Shown here: one piece after another, positions 33,287 to 42,081 of the stretch | Layout: every line of letters starts with the position of its first letter | How positions within the stretch are numbered: the stretch's first letter is position 1 | Assembly (NCBI GenBank): GCA_041653615.1 | Contig: JBAZEZ010000007.1 | Span: forward strand, 17,525 to 81,524 | Length of the DNA stretch: 64,000 nt | Direction of reading: 5' to 3' | From: JAHJUB01 sp041653615 [NCBI: Candidatus Ratteibacteria bacterium] | Lineage (GTDB): Bacteria > Ratteibacteria > UBA8468 > MWAK01 | The notes under the pieces: generated by a model | The model's input: the letters and a program-made list of their open reading frames with translations, nothing else | The model's database searches: none | Told to the model about the DNA's origin: nothing | Made by a program: the position numbers and the translations under genes

Positions 33287-35152
33287 ATGTGCGGCATTGT
33301 CGGTCGCATTGAAAAGTCCGGACGGGAAACAAACCCGCAAATTTTACGCCGGATGGCAGATGTCCTCCGCCACCGCGGCCCGGACGACGAGGGCCATTAT
33401 CAAAAAAATGGGATCGGCCTGGAACACCGCCGCCTCTCCATAATCGACCTTGCCACCGGAAACCAGCCCTTGAAAAACGAAGCCGGAGATATAATTCTGG
33501 TCGCAAACGGTGAAATCTACAACTTCGAAGAACTGCGCGAAAAACTGAAAAAAAACGGGCATTTTTTCCGCACCAAATCGGATAACGAAGTAATCGTCCA
33601 TCTTTACGAAGAAGAAGGGATAGGGTGCCTTAAAGAACTACGGGGAATGTTCGCCTTCGGCCTCTGGGACGAAAAAAACGAGCAACTCCTTTTGGCCCGG
33701 GACCGATTGGGCAAGAAACCTTTGGTTTACGCGGAAACCCCGTTCTCCTTCAATTTCGCCTCGGAAATCCAGGCGCTTCTGCTTGCGCCGGATATCAAGA
33801 AAGAGGTTGACCGTCAGGCAATAGACGATTATCTTACCTTTCAGTATATTCCGTCACCCCGTTCCATATTCTCCGATATCAAGAAGTTGCCGGCCGGACA
33901 TTACCTTACCTACCAAAAAGGACGAATTTCTCTAAAGCGCTACTGGGAAATAGACTTTAATCATAAGATTGAAGCATCGGAATCGGAAGCAGGCCGGCTT
34001 GTGCTGGATACTCTTCAGGAAGCGGTACGGCTCCGAATGGTAAGCGACGTACCCCTGGGCGCTTTCCTTTCCGGCGGAATAGACTCCAGCGCGGTAGTCG
34101 GCCTGATGAGCCGCGTTTCGGAAAAACCGGTCCGGACCTTCTCCATCGGTTTTTCCGAAAAGGATTACGACGAATTAAAATATGCGGAAAAAGTCGCCCG
34201 GTTGTTCGGAACCGAACATTCCGAATTTATGGTCCGGCCGGACATCATCGCCATTCTGCCGGAAATAGTTAAACATTATAACGAACCGTTCGGGGACAAC
34301 TCCGCCATTCCGACTTATTACCTTTGCGCGGAAACAAAAAAGGCAGTCACGGTCGCCCTTTCCGGCGACGGCGGCGACGAAAACTTCGCCGGGTATCCGC
34401 GGTACCGGCAGGCGCTGACGCTGGAAAAATTCCGGCCGTTCCTTTCCGTAATTTCCAAATCGCTGGCCGGAATTATCCCGCAAAACGGCTCCGACCGGCA
34501 ACGCAAAATAGCCTGGGTTCTAAAAGAGGCGCACGGTCTCTCCGAAGCAGAACGCTACGGCCGTTGGATGACCGTCTTTCCGCTCTCAGAAAAAGAAATG
34601 CTATACCAACCGTCATTCAAAAATCTCCTCTCCGCCGACCCTTATCAGCAGCTAAAGGAACTCTGGCCCCGGGCAAATAACCCGCTTGATAAGATGCTCT
34701 TTTCCGATTTCAACCTTTACCTGCCTGACTGTCTCCAGGTAAAAATGGACATCGCCTCAATGTCACACGGCCTGGAAGTACGCAGTCCTTTCCTGGACCA
34801 AAAAGTAGTGGAATTAGCTGCTTCTCTTCCGGCCGATTACAAATTGCGTTCCGGTCGGTCTAAATATCTATTGAAAAAAACATTTAAAGATATTCTTCCG
34901 GCGGAAGTCCTGAAACGAAAGAAAATGGGTTTCGGAGTTCCGCTGGCAGCCTGGTTCCGAAACGAATTAAAAGACTATCTTGCTTCCGTAATCCTGAGTG
35001 AAAGAGCCTTGAAACGCGGCTATTTTAATTCCGACTACCTAAAAAGACTTTTCGCCGAACATACCGGCGGCCGGGCAAACCACGCCAACCGGCTCTACCT
35101 CCTGCTGATTTTAGAAATATGGCACCGGACATTTATTGATGCAAACCCCTAA
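33287..35152 (+). CDS. asnB: asparagine synthetase B (glutamine-hydrolysing)
   Basis: 621 aa. Cys2 nucleophile in MCGIVGRIE, glutaminase domain with LVANGEIYNFEEL and RDRLGKKPL, and PP-loop synthetase domain with PLGAFLSGGIDSSAVVG and VALSGDGGDENFAGY. Makes asparagine from aspartate and glutamine; paralogues in polysaccharide clusters may amidate sugars or cell-wall components. The following genes are of that type, so either role is possible. Confidence 0.92.
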   Translation: MCGIVGRIEKSGRETNPQILRRMADVLRHRGPDDEGHYQKNGIGLEHRRLSIIDLATGNQPLKNEAGDIILVANGEIYNFEELREKLKKNGHFFRTKSDNEVIVHLYEEEGIGCLKELRGMFAFGLWDEKNEQLLLARDRLGKKPLVYAETPFSFNFASEIQALLLAPDIKKEVDRQAIDDYLTFQYIPSPRSIFSDIKKLPAGHYLTYQKGRISLKRYWEIDFNHKIEASESEAGRLVLDTLQEAVRLRMVSDVPLGAFLSGGIDSSAVVGLMSRVSEKPVRTFSIGFSEKDYDELKYAEKVARLFGTEHSEFMVRPDIIAILPEIVKHYNEPFGDNSAIPTYYLCAETKKAVTVALSGDGGDENFAGYPRYRQALTLEKFRPFLSVISKSLAGIIPQNGSDRQRKIAWVLKEAHGLSEAERYGRWMTVFPLSEKEMLYQPSFKNLLSADPYQQLKELWPRANNPLDKMLFSDFNLYLPDCLQVKMDIASMSHGLEVRSPFLDQKVVELAASLPADYKLRSGRSKYLLKKTFKDILPAEVLKRKKMGFGVPLAAWFRNELKDYLASVILSERALKRGYFNSDYLKRLFAEHTGGRANHANRLYLLLILEIWHRTFIDANP

Positions 35153-35866
35153 ATGAATACTCTGATTTTAGCGTATCACCGGGTAAACGACTGGTCGAAA
35201 GATACCCTGGCGGTACATCCGGCAGTTTTTCGAAAACAGTTAAATTACCTTGCCGGAAAATACCGGTTCGTTCCTCTGTCGGAAGTGGTAGCGGCCCGGA
35301 CAAGAGAATCAAAATCAAAAGAACGCCTGGCCGCCGTTACTTTTGATGATGGTTATTCCGATAATTTTCGCTGCGCCTGCCCCGTCCTCAAAGAGCTTGG
35401 CTTTACCGCCACTTTCTTTCTCACCGCCGGGTACATCGGAACCGACAAGCTTTTGCCCCGGGACGAAAAACGCGGGGACACCGAAAAAGACCGACTTCTC
35501 AACTGGCCGGAAATATCAGAGATGGAAAAAATGGGGTTTACCTTCGGCTCCCACTCCCTGACCCACGCCAACCTGGCGTCCGGTAACCAGGAACAAGTCC
35601 GGAAGGAGGTTGCGGAATCAAAAACAACCCTGGAAGCGCACCTGCGGGAACCGGCTAATTTCTTCTGCTATCCTTTCGGCTCCTATTCTCCGGGAGTTGA
35701 AAAGATGGTAGCGGACGCCGGCTACCAGGCCGCGTTCGTTACGCCGCCGGTAAGAAGCGCGGGTCTGCTCTCAAAACACCGGGTCACACAAGACCGTTAC
35801 GCTTTAAGACGGGTTGGCATTTATCACCACACCGCTTTCTGGCAATTTTACCTGAAAACATTCTGA
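35153..35866 (+). CDS. polysaccharide deacetylase (CE4/NodB domain)
   Basis: 237 aa. ILAYHRVND start, metal-binding VTFDDGYSDN (Asp-Asp) and FGSHSLTHANL (His-x3-His), and CYPFGSYSPGVEKM. Probably removes acetyl groups from an exported sugar polymer. No signal peptide or membrane helix is seen, so cytoplasmic action or a different export route must be assumed. Starts 0 bp after asnB. Confidence 0.88.
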   Translation: MNTLILAYHRVNDWSKDTLAVHPAVFRKQLNYLAGKYRFVPLSEVVAARTRESKSKERLAAVTFDDGYSDNFRCACPVLKELGFTATFFLTAGYIGTDKLLPRDEKRGDTEKDRLLNWPEISEMEKMGFTFGSHSLTHANLASGNQEQVRKEVAESKTTLEAHLREPANFFCYPFGSYSPGVEKMVADAGYQAAFVTPPVRSAGLLSKHRVTQDRYALRRVGIYHHTAFWQFYLKTF

Positions 35867-35872
35867 TTAAAT

Positions 35873-37414
35873 ATGCCCCGGATAAATAAAAATATCATTG
35901 CCGGTATTCTTATTGCGTCAGGCTCTTTCTTGCGCTTTTTTCATCTGACCGCCCACTCGTTCTGGTGCGACGAATTCCTAGCCATCTCATTAGGAAAATT
36001 ACGCCTCTCCAAAATGTTCGGGTGGGTGTTCGTAAACGACGCCCACCCTCCGCTTTTCTATACGCTGGTTCATTACCTTTTAAAATTGGGCAAAAGTGAG
36101 TTTTTATTAAGAATCTTACCCGCCCTTTTCGGAATAGCGGCCCTGGTCGTTTTCTATCTTTTCCTAAAACGATTCTGGAAAGGGAATATTCTGTTGCCCT
36201 TGGCGCTCTTCAGTCTTTCGCCGGCGGCAATTCTCTGGTCGCAAATTCTGAAATCATACAGCGCACTCACCCTCTTCTCGCTCCTTTCCGCCTATTCGTT
36301 CTTTTCATTGAAAGAGACAAAAAGACCGCTCTGCGCGCTGGGCTGGTTCCTCTCAACCGCTACGCTCCTTTATTTACACAATTACGGCATTCTGGTCTTT
36401 GCCGCCGAAATTATAGTCGCCCTTTTTTCCGGTTCTAATTTATCCAAAAAGATATGGCTACCGACGGCAATCGCCATTTTTTTGGCATACATCCCTTATT
36501 TGAGCGGACCAATTATTTCACAAATTCATTTCGCTCAGGGTGCGACCCATTCCGTGACCAATCCTTTCGTAAGGCTGGCTTACGCCTCCTTTTACTTTAT
36601 CTTCGGTGAAACACTAAACCCCCTCAACCTGAAATTCGTCCTGCCCGGAATACTCTTTGCGTTCTTCTTTTTCCGCGGCCTTTTTTCCCGAAAATCCAAT
36701 GACGTAAAATTATTCTATTCTGTTTTAATGTCGGCCGGCGTCCTGATGATATTTTTAATACCGACCACCATCCCCCAAAACTTAATCCACCTTCAACCCT
36801 TCTTTTTTCTGATGGTTTCCGCCAGCGTGGATGAATTTTTACCAAAAAGAAAAACGCGGCTTTTAGTTACGTTCTTAATTCCGCTGTTCCTCTTGCCTTC
36901 TCTTTGCTACTACTGCCGGGGTGACAGCCTCCAATATCATGATGTAAGTAAACTGATTCCTTACCGCCAGACAAGCCAGGAGATAGAAAAAACCGAAATA
37001 CCCGGGGAAGTAATTCTTTTTACCGGCGACAGCAGGGACCGGCGTTTCGCGCAATTCTTTTCTCCTTATTCAGCGTGGGACTGGTATTATCGCGGGGGAC
37101 TTCCCTTAACGGAAATAAATTCTGCCGCAACCAATGACCTTGCCGGGATGTTAACAAAAATCACCGGTGATTATCGGGGTTTCTGGCTGCTCCTGCAATA
37201 TGGTTCGGATCGAGATTGGAATGAAACAATAAAATCATTCTTCTTTAAGTTGGAACAAAAGGGAGAAATGGTTCGGTTGACTGAAAACAAGATGCTCAGG
37301 AACGATTCCTTCTTAGCCCGGTTAAGAGGAAAACCGGAACCCCGGTACTATTTTCTAGAAATTTACCACTTTCGAAAACACGACGCTCCATCACGAATAC
37401 CGCATGACCACTAA
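35873..37414 (+). CDS. polytopic GT-C glycosyltransferase (ArnT/PMT-like)
   Basis: 513 aa with about ten transmembrane helices. The first extracytoplasmic loop has SFWCDEFLAI with the catalytic-type Asp-Glu, followed by NDAHPPLFYTLVH, the typical second acidic motif. These enzymes move sugars from polyprenyl phosphate to lipid, polymer or protein acceptors at the outer face of the membrane. A soluble C-terminal tail of about 150 aa follows the last helix. Confidence 0.82.
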   Translation: MPRINKNIIAGILIASGSFLRFFHLTAHSFWCDEFLAISLGKLRLSKMFGWVFVNDAHPPLFYTLVHYLLKLGKSEFLLRILPALFGIAALVVFYLFLKRFWKGNILLPLALFSLSPAAILWSQILKSYSALTLFSLLSAYSFFSLKETKRPLCALGWFLSTATLLYLHNYGILVFAAEIIVALFSGSNLSKKIWLPTAIAIFLAYIPYLSGPIISQIHFAQGATHSVTNPFVRLAYASFYFIFGETLNPLNLKFVLPGILFAFFFFRGLFSRKSNDVKLFYSVLMSAGVLMIFLIPTTIPQNLIHLQPFFFLMVSASVDEFLPKRKTRLLVTFLIPLFLLPSLCYYCRGDSLQYHDVSKLIPYRQTSQEIEKTEIPGEVILFTGDSRDRRFAQFFSPYSAWDWYYRGGLPLTEINSAATNDLAGMLTKITGDYRGFWLLLQYGSDRDWNETIKSFFFKLEQKGEMVRLTENKMLRNDSFLARLRGKPEPRYYFLEIYHFRKHDAPSRIPHDH

Positions 37415-37474
37415 AATACTGAACGCATTATTTACAGTAGAAGGCTAAATCGGCTAAAATTAAAAGGGGCGACT

Positions 37475-38479
37475 ATGAAAATTTTAATTACCGGCGGAGC
37501 GGGTTTTATCGGAGTCAACCTGACCGAATCCCTCCTTAAGAAAGGGGAACAGGTTATTGTGCTGGATAATCTGTCCCGGCCCGGCAGCGAAAAAAACCTC
37601 GCCTGGCTGAAAGACAGATTCAACCGGAAGTTTAATTTTATCCGGGCGGATATAAGGGATTTCCGCAGTGTTTCCGAAGCAATGACCGACATTTCAACCG
37701 TTTACCACTTGGCAGCCCAGGTAGCCGTCACCAGCAGCGTGTCCGACCCGCAAAACGATTTCCAGATTAACGCGGCCGGCACCTTAAACATCCTGGAAGC
37801 AGTCCGGAAAAACTGCCCGGAAGCTGTGCTTGTTTTTTCCTCCACCAACAAGGTTTACGGTGAACTGACCCACCTGACCGTCTCCGAAAAAAATAACCGT
37901 TATTTTATTCCGGACCTTCCGGAAGGCGTAAACGAAAAAACGAGCCTTGATTTCCATTCTCCGTACGGATGTTCCAAAGGCGCCGCGGACCAGTATGTCC
38001 GTGATTACAGCCGCATCTACGGCCTGAAAACGGTGGTCTTCCGTCAGTCCTGCATTTACGGTCCCCACCAGTTCGGCAACGAAGACCAGGGATGGGTGGC
38101 TTATCTCACGCTCTGCGCATTACAAAACAAAGAGATCACCATTTACGGAGACGGCAAACAAGTGCGAGATATCCTTTTTGTGGACGACCTGGTCTCGGCT
38201 TTTGAACTGGCTCGCGCCCAGGCCGAAAAAATATCGGGCGGCATATACAATGTCGGCGGAGGCAAAGAAAACGTTCTTTCCCTGCTGGAACTGATAGACT
38301 GGTTAAAAAAAGAACTAAAGAGGGAAATAAAACACAAGTTTGACGCCTGGCGGCCCGGAGACCAGCGGGTCTACGTCTCCGACATTCAAAAAGCGAAAGA
38401 GGATTTAGGCTGGAAACCTTCGGTTTTCAAAAAAGAGGGATTGGAAAAACTTTTAGCCTGGCTGAGGAAAAACCCATGA
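37475..38479 (+). CDS. nucleotide-sugar epimerase, CDP-paratose 2-epimerase-like
   Basis: 334 aa, extended SDR. NAD-binding ITGGAGFIGVNL, catalytic SPYGCSKGAADQY with Tyr and Lys, and signatures FSSTNKVYGE and GNEDQGWVAYL that resemble CDP-tyvelose/paratose 2-epimerases more than GalE. Start has an AAGGGGCG ribosome site. Overlaps the next epimerase by 4 bp. Confidence 0.82.
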   Translation: MKILITGGAGFIGVNLTESLLKKGEQVIVLDNLSRPGSEKNLAWLKDRFNRKFNFIRADIRDFRSVSEAMTDISTVYHLAAQVAVTSSVSDPQNDFQINAAGTLNILEAVRKNCPEAVLVFSSTNKVYGELTHLTVSEKNNRYFIPDLPEGVNEKTSLDFHSPYGCSKGAADQYVRDYSRIYGLKTVVFRQSCIYGPHQFGNEDQGWVAYLTLCALQNKEITIYGDGKQVRDILFVDDLVSAFELARAQAEKISGGIYNVGGGKENVLSLLELIDWLKKELKREIKHKFDAWRPGDQRVYVSDIQKAKEDLGWKPSVFKKEGLEKLLAWLRKNP

Positions 38480-39585
38480 AGATTCTGGTAACCGGAGGCG
38501 CCGGATTCATCGGAAGCCACCTGACCGACCTGCTGGTAAAAAAAGGATACGATGTCCGCATCTTTGATAACCTGGAACCCCAGGTACATCAGGGCAAAAA
38601 ACCAAAATACCTAAACCCGGCGGCCGAATTCGTACGGGGGGATATCCGGAATTATGACCGGCTTCAAAAAGCGCTGGCCGGTTGTGAAGCGGTTTTCCAC
38701 CTGGCGTCGGCCGTGGGCGTCGGCCAGTCCCAATACCAGGTGGAACATTACGTTGATATCAACACGCGCGGAACCGCCACCCTTTTCGATGTTTTGGTCA
38801 ACCGAAAAAATAAGGTGGAAAAAATAATAGTGGCCGCGTCTATGAGCAGTTACGGCGAAGGTTTATACCGGTGTAAAAAATGCGGCGTCGTCAAACCAGG
38901 GCTGAGACCCGAAAAGCAGTTGATTCAAAAAGACTGGGAACCCCGATGTCCTGAATGCGGGTCTCCGCTGAAATCACTGGCCACCTCCGAAAAAACACCG
39001 TTTGACTGCAATTCCATTTATGCCTTAACCAAAAAAACGCAGGAAGAAATAGCCCTGATGCTCGGAAAAACCTACCGAATTCCAACGGTTTCCCTGCGCT
39101 TTTTTAATGTTTACGGGTCTCGCCAGTCGCTTTCCAATCCTTACACCGGCGTAACCGCCATTTTCCTTTCCCGGCTTAAAAACAACCGGCCGCCGGTGGT
39201 GTACGAAGACGGCAGACAAACCCGGGACTTCATCTCCGTTTCCGATGTTTGCCGCGCGCTCGTCCTGTCCCTGGAAAATAAAACGGCCGATTATGAAATT
39301 TTCAACATTGGCAGCGGCCGACCGGTTAAAATCGCCGAAATCGCCCGGATTTTGGCCAAAGCGCTACGTAAAAGAATTGAACCGGAAATTACAAAAACAT
39401 TCCGGAAAGGGGATGTGCGCCACTGTTTTGCCGATATCAGCAAAATCAGAAAAAAACTTGGCTGGCAGCCGACGACAACCTTCGAAAACGGGATGCAAAA
39501 CCTGATCGCCTGGGCCCGCAAAGCGCCGGCTGAAGACCGATTCCTTCAGGCAGAAGCGGAATTATCGGCTAAAAACCTAATTTAA
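38476..39585 (+). CDS. NAD-dependent sugar epimerase with inserted zinc ribbon, dTDP-L-rhamnose 4-epimerase-like
   Basis: 369 aa, extended SDR. VTGGAGFIGSHLTDLL for NAD, NSIYALTKKTQEE with the catalytic Tyr-x3-Lys. Between strands 5 and 6 (about residues 133-170) is a small insert with RCKKCG and RCPECG that should bind zinc. The insert and the flanking WEPRCPECGSP resemble dTDP-L-rhamnose 4-epimerases (WbiB type). Paired with the upstream epimerase, likely for O-antigen or glycoprotein sugars. Confidence 0.8.
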   Translation: MKILVTGGAGFIGSHLTDLLVKKGYDVRIFDNLEPQVHQGKKPKYLNPAAEFVRGDIRNYDRLQKALAGCEAVFHLASAVGVGQSQYQVEHYVDINTRGTATLFDVLVNRKNKVEKIIVAASMSSYGEGLYRCKKCGVVKPGLRPEKQLIQKDWEPRCPECGSPLKSLATSEKTPFDCNSIYALTKKTQEEIALMLGKTYRIPTVSLRFFNVYGSRQSLSNPYTGVTAIFLSRLKNNRPPVVYEDGRQTRDFISVSDVCRALVLSLENKTADYEIFNIGSGRPVKIAEIARILAKALRKRIEPEITKTFRKGDVRHCFADISKIRKKLGWQPTTTFENGMQNLIAWARKAPAEDRFLQAEAELSAKNLI

Positions 39586-39586
39586 A

Positions 39587-40297
39587 ATGCCTAAACCCCT
39601 CATCTCCATCGTAATTCCGGCGCGCAACGAAGCGGATAACATCAGCCGAACGGTTGAAGGTTTGGAAAAAGAATTGCAAAATATTATTCACGAAACGCTA
39701 ATCGTCAACGACCACTCACGGGATGCCACCGCCGCTAAAGTGTTGCAATTAAGCGCATCGTATCCATCCGTCAAACTCATCACCAACACCACGAAACCCG
39801 GTTTCGCCTCAACCCTCTGGACCGGTTTCCGGGCTGCTTCCGGTGAAGCGGTGGTGGTCGTGATGGCTGATGCCTCGGACGACCCTCTGACCATCCCCAA
39901 GATGGCTGCCAAATTTACCGAGGGATACGACTTGGTTTGCGGCAGCCGATACCTTTCCGGCGGCGGCAAAAAAGGCGGGCCAAAAGCCCAGGGGTTCTTT
40001 TCCTTCTGGGTTAATAAGTATCTGCGAATCTTTTTGAATTTCCCAACCTCGGATGCCAGCAATGCTTTCAAACTTTACCGAAAAGAATGTCTGCTGTCAA
40101 CCAAAACCGAAGAAAACGGATTCGCGCTATCCGCGGAACTAACGATAAAGTTCTGGCAGGGGGATCGCAAGATTATCGACGTGCCGACTGTCTGGAAGGG
40201 TAGGACCACCGGGGAATCAAAATTCAAATTCCGCCGGGCTTTCCGTTCATACGGCCGGCTTTTAAGCCGAGCGTCTGCGTGGAAATTTCAATCATAA
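39587..40297 (+). CDS. GT2-family glycosyltransferase (dolichol-phosphate mannosyltransferase-like)
   Basis: 236 aa. ISIVIPARNEADNISRTV start, nucleotide-binding VNDHSRDATAAKV, and VVVMADASDDPLTIPKM with the metal-binding DxSDD. No C-terminal membrane domain. Likely makes polyprenyl-phosphate sugar, the donor used by the GT-C enzymes at 35873 and 42082. Starts 1 bp after the epimerase. Confidence 0.85.
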   Translation: MPKPLISIVIPARNEADNISRTVEGLEKELQNIIHETLIVNDHSRDATAAKVLQLSASYPSVKLITNTTKPGFASTLWTGFRAASGEAVVVVMADASDDPLTIPKMAAKFTEGYDLVCGSRYLSGGGKKGGPKAQGFFSFWVNKYLRIFLNFPTSDASNAFKLYRKECLLSTKTEENGFALSAELTIKFWQGDRKIIDVPTVWKGRTTGESKFKFRRAFRSYGRLLSRASAWKFQS

Positions 40298-40349
40298 TCC
40301 CGGCGGATACCGGCACAAAAGCATACCGCGATAATCTGCCGGATGATTT

Positions 40350-41078
40350 TTAATCTTTGTTTAAATACTTATTCCTTAATCTTACAAGATCAATCACGGT
40401 TTTTACGGCTACGGAACACACCCGGAGATGGCCGCCGGTTTTATCTTCCCATTTCCGCAGAGGGTATTCCACAATTTTTTGCTGCTTCATCCTTAAAATA
40501 ATCTCAACGTCAAAAATCCATTTTGAAATAAACGGCTCCGCGAAACATTTATCAAGCAGCTCTTTCTTAAACAACTTGGCGCCGCACTGAGAATCATATA
40601 TGTTTATTTTAAAAACCAGGCTGACAACGCTCGCAAACAATCTTCCGAACAAATGTCTTTTAAAACTTCTTTTTATATCGCTTCCCAATCTTCTGATTCT
40701 GCTTCCGAATATGGCGTCGGCATCAGGGTGAAAAATTTTCGCGTACGAAAAGAACCCTTCTGCTTCGTCGAGAGGAGTTGCCAAATCCGCGTCCCAATAA
40801 CCAAACCAGTTAATTTCATCGAATATCGGAAGAGTTTTTAAGTACCGAACTCCTTGCCTGACCGCCTCTCCTTTTCCGGCGTTATTTTTAAAATTCAGAA
40901 TATACATATTCCTCTTTAAATTATTTTTCACTATTTCAACGGTGTTATCCGTTGATCCATCGTTGACAAATAACAAAAAAAGGTTTTCGCCGCATTCGCG
41001 AAACTTTTTAAAATCAAGCCTCTTGGCCTCGTTATAGCAGGGTATCACTAAACAGACTTTTTCTGGCATATTACGCAT
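40350..41078 (-). CDS. GT2-family glycosyltransferase (dolichyl-phosphate glucosyltransferase-like)
   Basis: 242 aa. VCLVIPCYNEAKRLDF, FVNDGSTDNTVEIV and WDADLATPLDEAEGF, as in ALG5-type enzymes, with SQCGAKLFKKE and a C-terminal basic segment. Runs opposite to its neighbours and overlaps the upstream methyltransferase gene by 31 bp. The pair is AT-richer than the surrounding sugar genes. Confidence 0.82.
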   Translation of the reverse strand: MRNMPEKVCLVIPCYNEAKRLDFKKFRECGENLFLLFVNDGSTDNTVEIVKNNLKRNMYILNFKNNAGKGEAVRQGVRYLKTLPIFDEINWFGYWDADLATPLDEAEGFFSYAKIFHPDADAIFGSRIRRLGSDIKRSFKRHLFGRLFASVVSLVFKINIYDSQCGAKLFKKELLDKCFAEPFISKWIFDVEIILRMKQQKIVEYPLRKWEDKTGGHLRVCSVAVKTVIDLVRLRNKYLNKD

Positions 41079-41779
41079 AGCGATAATCCCGGAAGTTTAA
41101 TTCGAAACTTGCTTAAATATTTATTGACCTTAAAATCAACGTCCAGAACATACTTGATAATCTTTGTAACGATACGGGTTTCATTGTATTTCCAATTATT
41201 GACACCAAATTGGATATTTTGTTTTTTCCGGAAGCGCAACAATACGTTCCCCATGAAACGGGCAAAGAACAGGATTGTATAAAAATAGAAACATTCTTCA
41301 ACCTCAAAATCACGGCCCAGTAATGATAAAATGTCGCTTTGGTTGTACCGTCTGTAATGCTTCAGAAAACAATCGTGCTGAGAATACAGAAATTTAAAAG
41401 CGGGCACAGTTATCAGAATCATTCCGGAATATTTTAACTTATCCGTTAAAGAACTAATTAAAACACGCTCATCCTCAATGTGTTCCAAAACATCCATCAG
41501 TAACAAGAAGTCGAGACATTTTTGAGGAATTGCATCAAAATTCTTTAAAAGTATGATATTTTTTATGCTTGTAGTGTCTTTAAAATAAGGATCGACCGCA
41601 TAAACCGGTCGAGTTGTAATCTTACTCAGAGCTTTAGTAAAAAACAAATCCCCGGCTCCTACATCGCCATACTGAATATCTTTTCCGTTTTTTTTTAGTA
41701 TCCTGAGTAAAGAATCGCACCTTGAAAGTTCCCAGGGATGCCTAAAATGATTCAATAAATTAACTTCCGATAAATCCAT
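41048..41779 (-). CDS. class I SAM-dependent methyltransferase
   Basis: 243 aa from ATG 41779, with GGGGCG upstream. SAM site YGDVGAGDLFFTKAL, acidic loop VYAVDPYF, and FLLLMDVLEHIEDERVL. Probably methylates a sugar or lipid-linked acceptor. Two sampled lines are about 28-30% GC against about 60% in the nearby epimerase genes, so it appears to be horizontally acquired. Confidence 0.8.
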   Translation of the reverse strand: MDLSEVNLLNHFRHPWELSRCDSLLRILKKNGKDIQYGDVGAGDLFFTKALSKITTRPVYAVDPYFKDTTSIKNIILLKNFDAIPQKCLDFLLLMDVLEHIEDERVLISSLTDKLKYSGMILITVPAFKFLYSQHDCFLKHYRRYNQSDILSLLGRDFEVEECFYFYTILFFARFMGNVLLRFRKKQNIQFGVNNWKYNETRIVTKIIKYVLDVDFKVNKYLSKFRIKLPGLSLCVICQKKSV

Positions 41780-42081
41780 ACCGGCGCCCCTCAACTATTG
41801 AAGTTAAAAAAACGTGAATCGATACACTTAATGTTACCGGCATTGTTTCGGGTAAATAATTTCAAATTGCAGATATAGCAGGCGGTAAAAAAATTATGAT
41901 AACATAAAAATGTTGCCGGCGCAACCTCAGCTAATAACTGTTTCACACAACCTACCCGGCGCAACTTTTACGGCCTCTTTCGTTTTAGATTTTTTCGTTT
42001 AATTTACAAAAAGAACGGGGAAAGGTTAAAATAGCGCTGGCTTTAAAAACTTCATAAACCAGCGGGAGTTTTGGGGAAGAA
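41780..42081. other. 302-bp intergenic region between divergent genes
   Basis: AT-rich. It contains two CCGGCGCAAC copies (about 41917-41926 and 41957-41966) and a perfect 6-bp hairpin CGCTGG/CCAGCG (42035-42040 and 42059-42064) just before the GGGGAAG ribosome site of the next gene. No tRNA or convincing promoter seen. A 30-codon frame starting near 41909 has little support. Confidence 0.5.
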
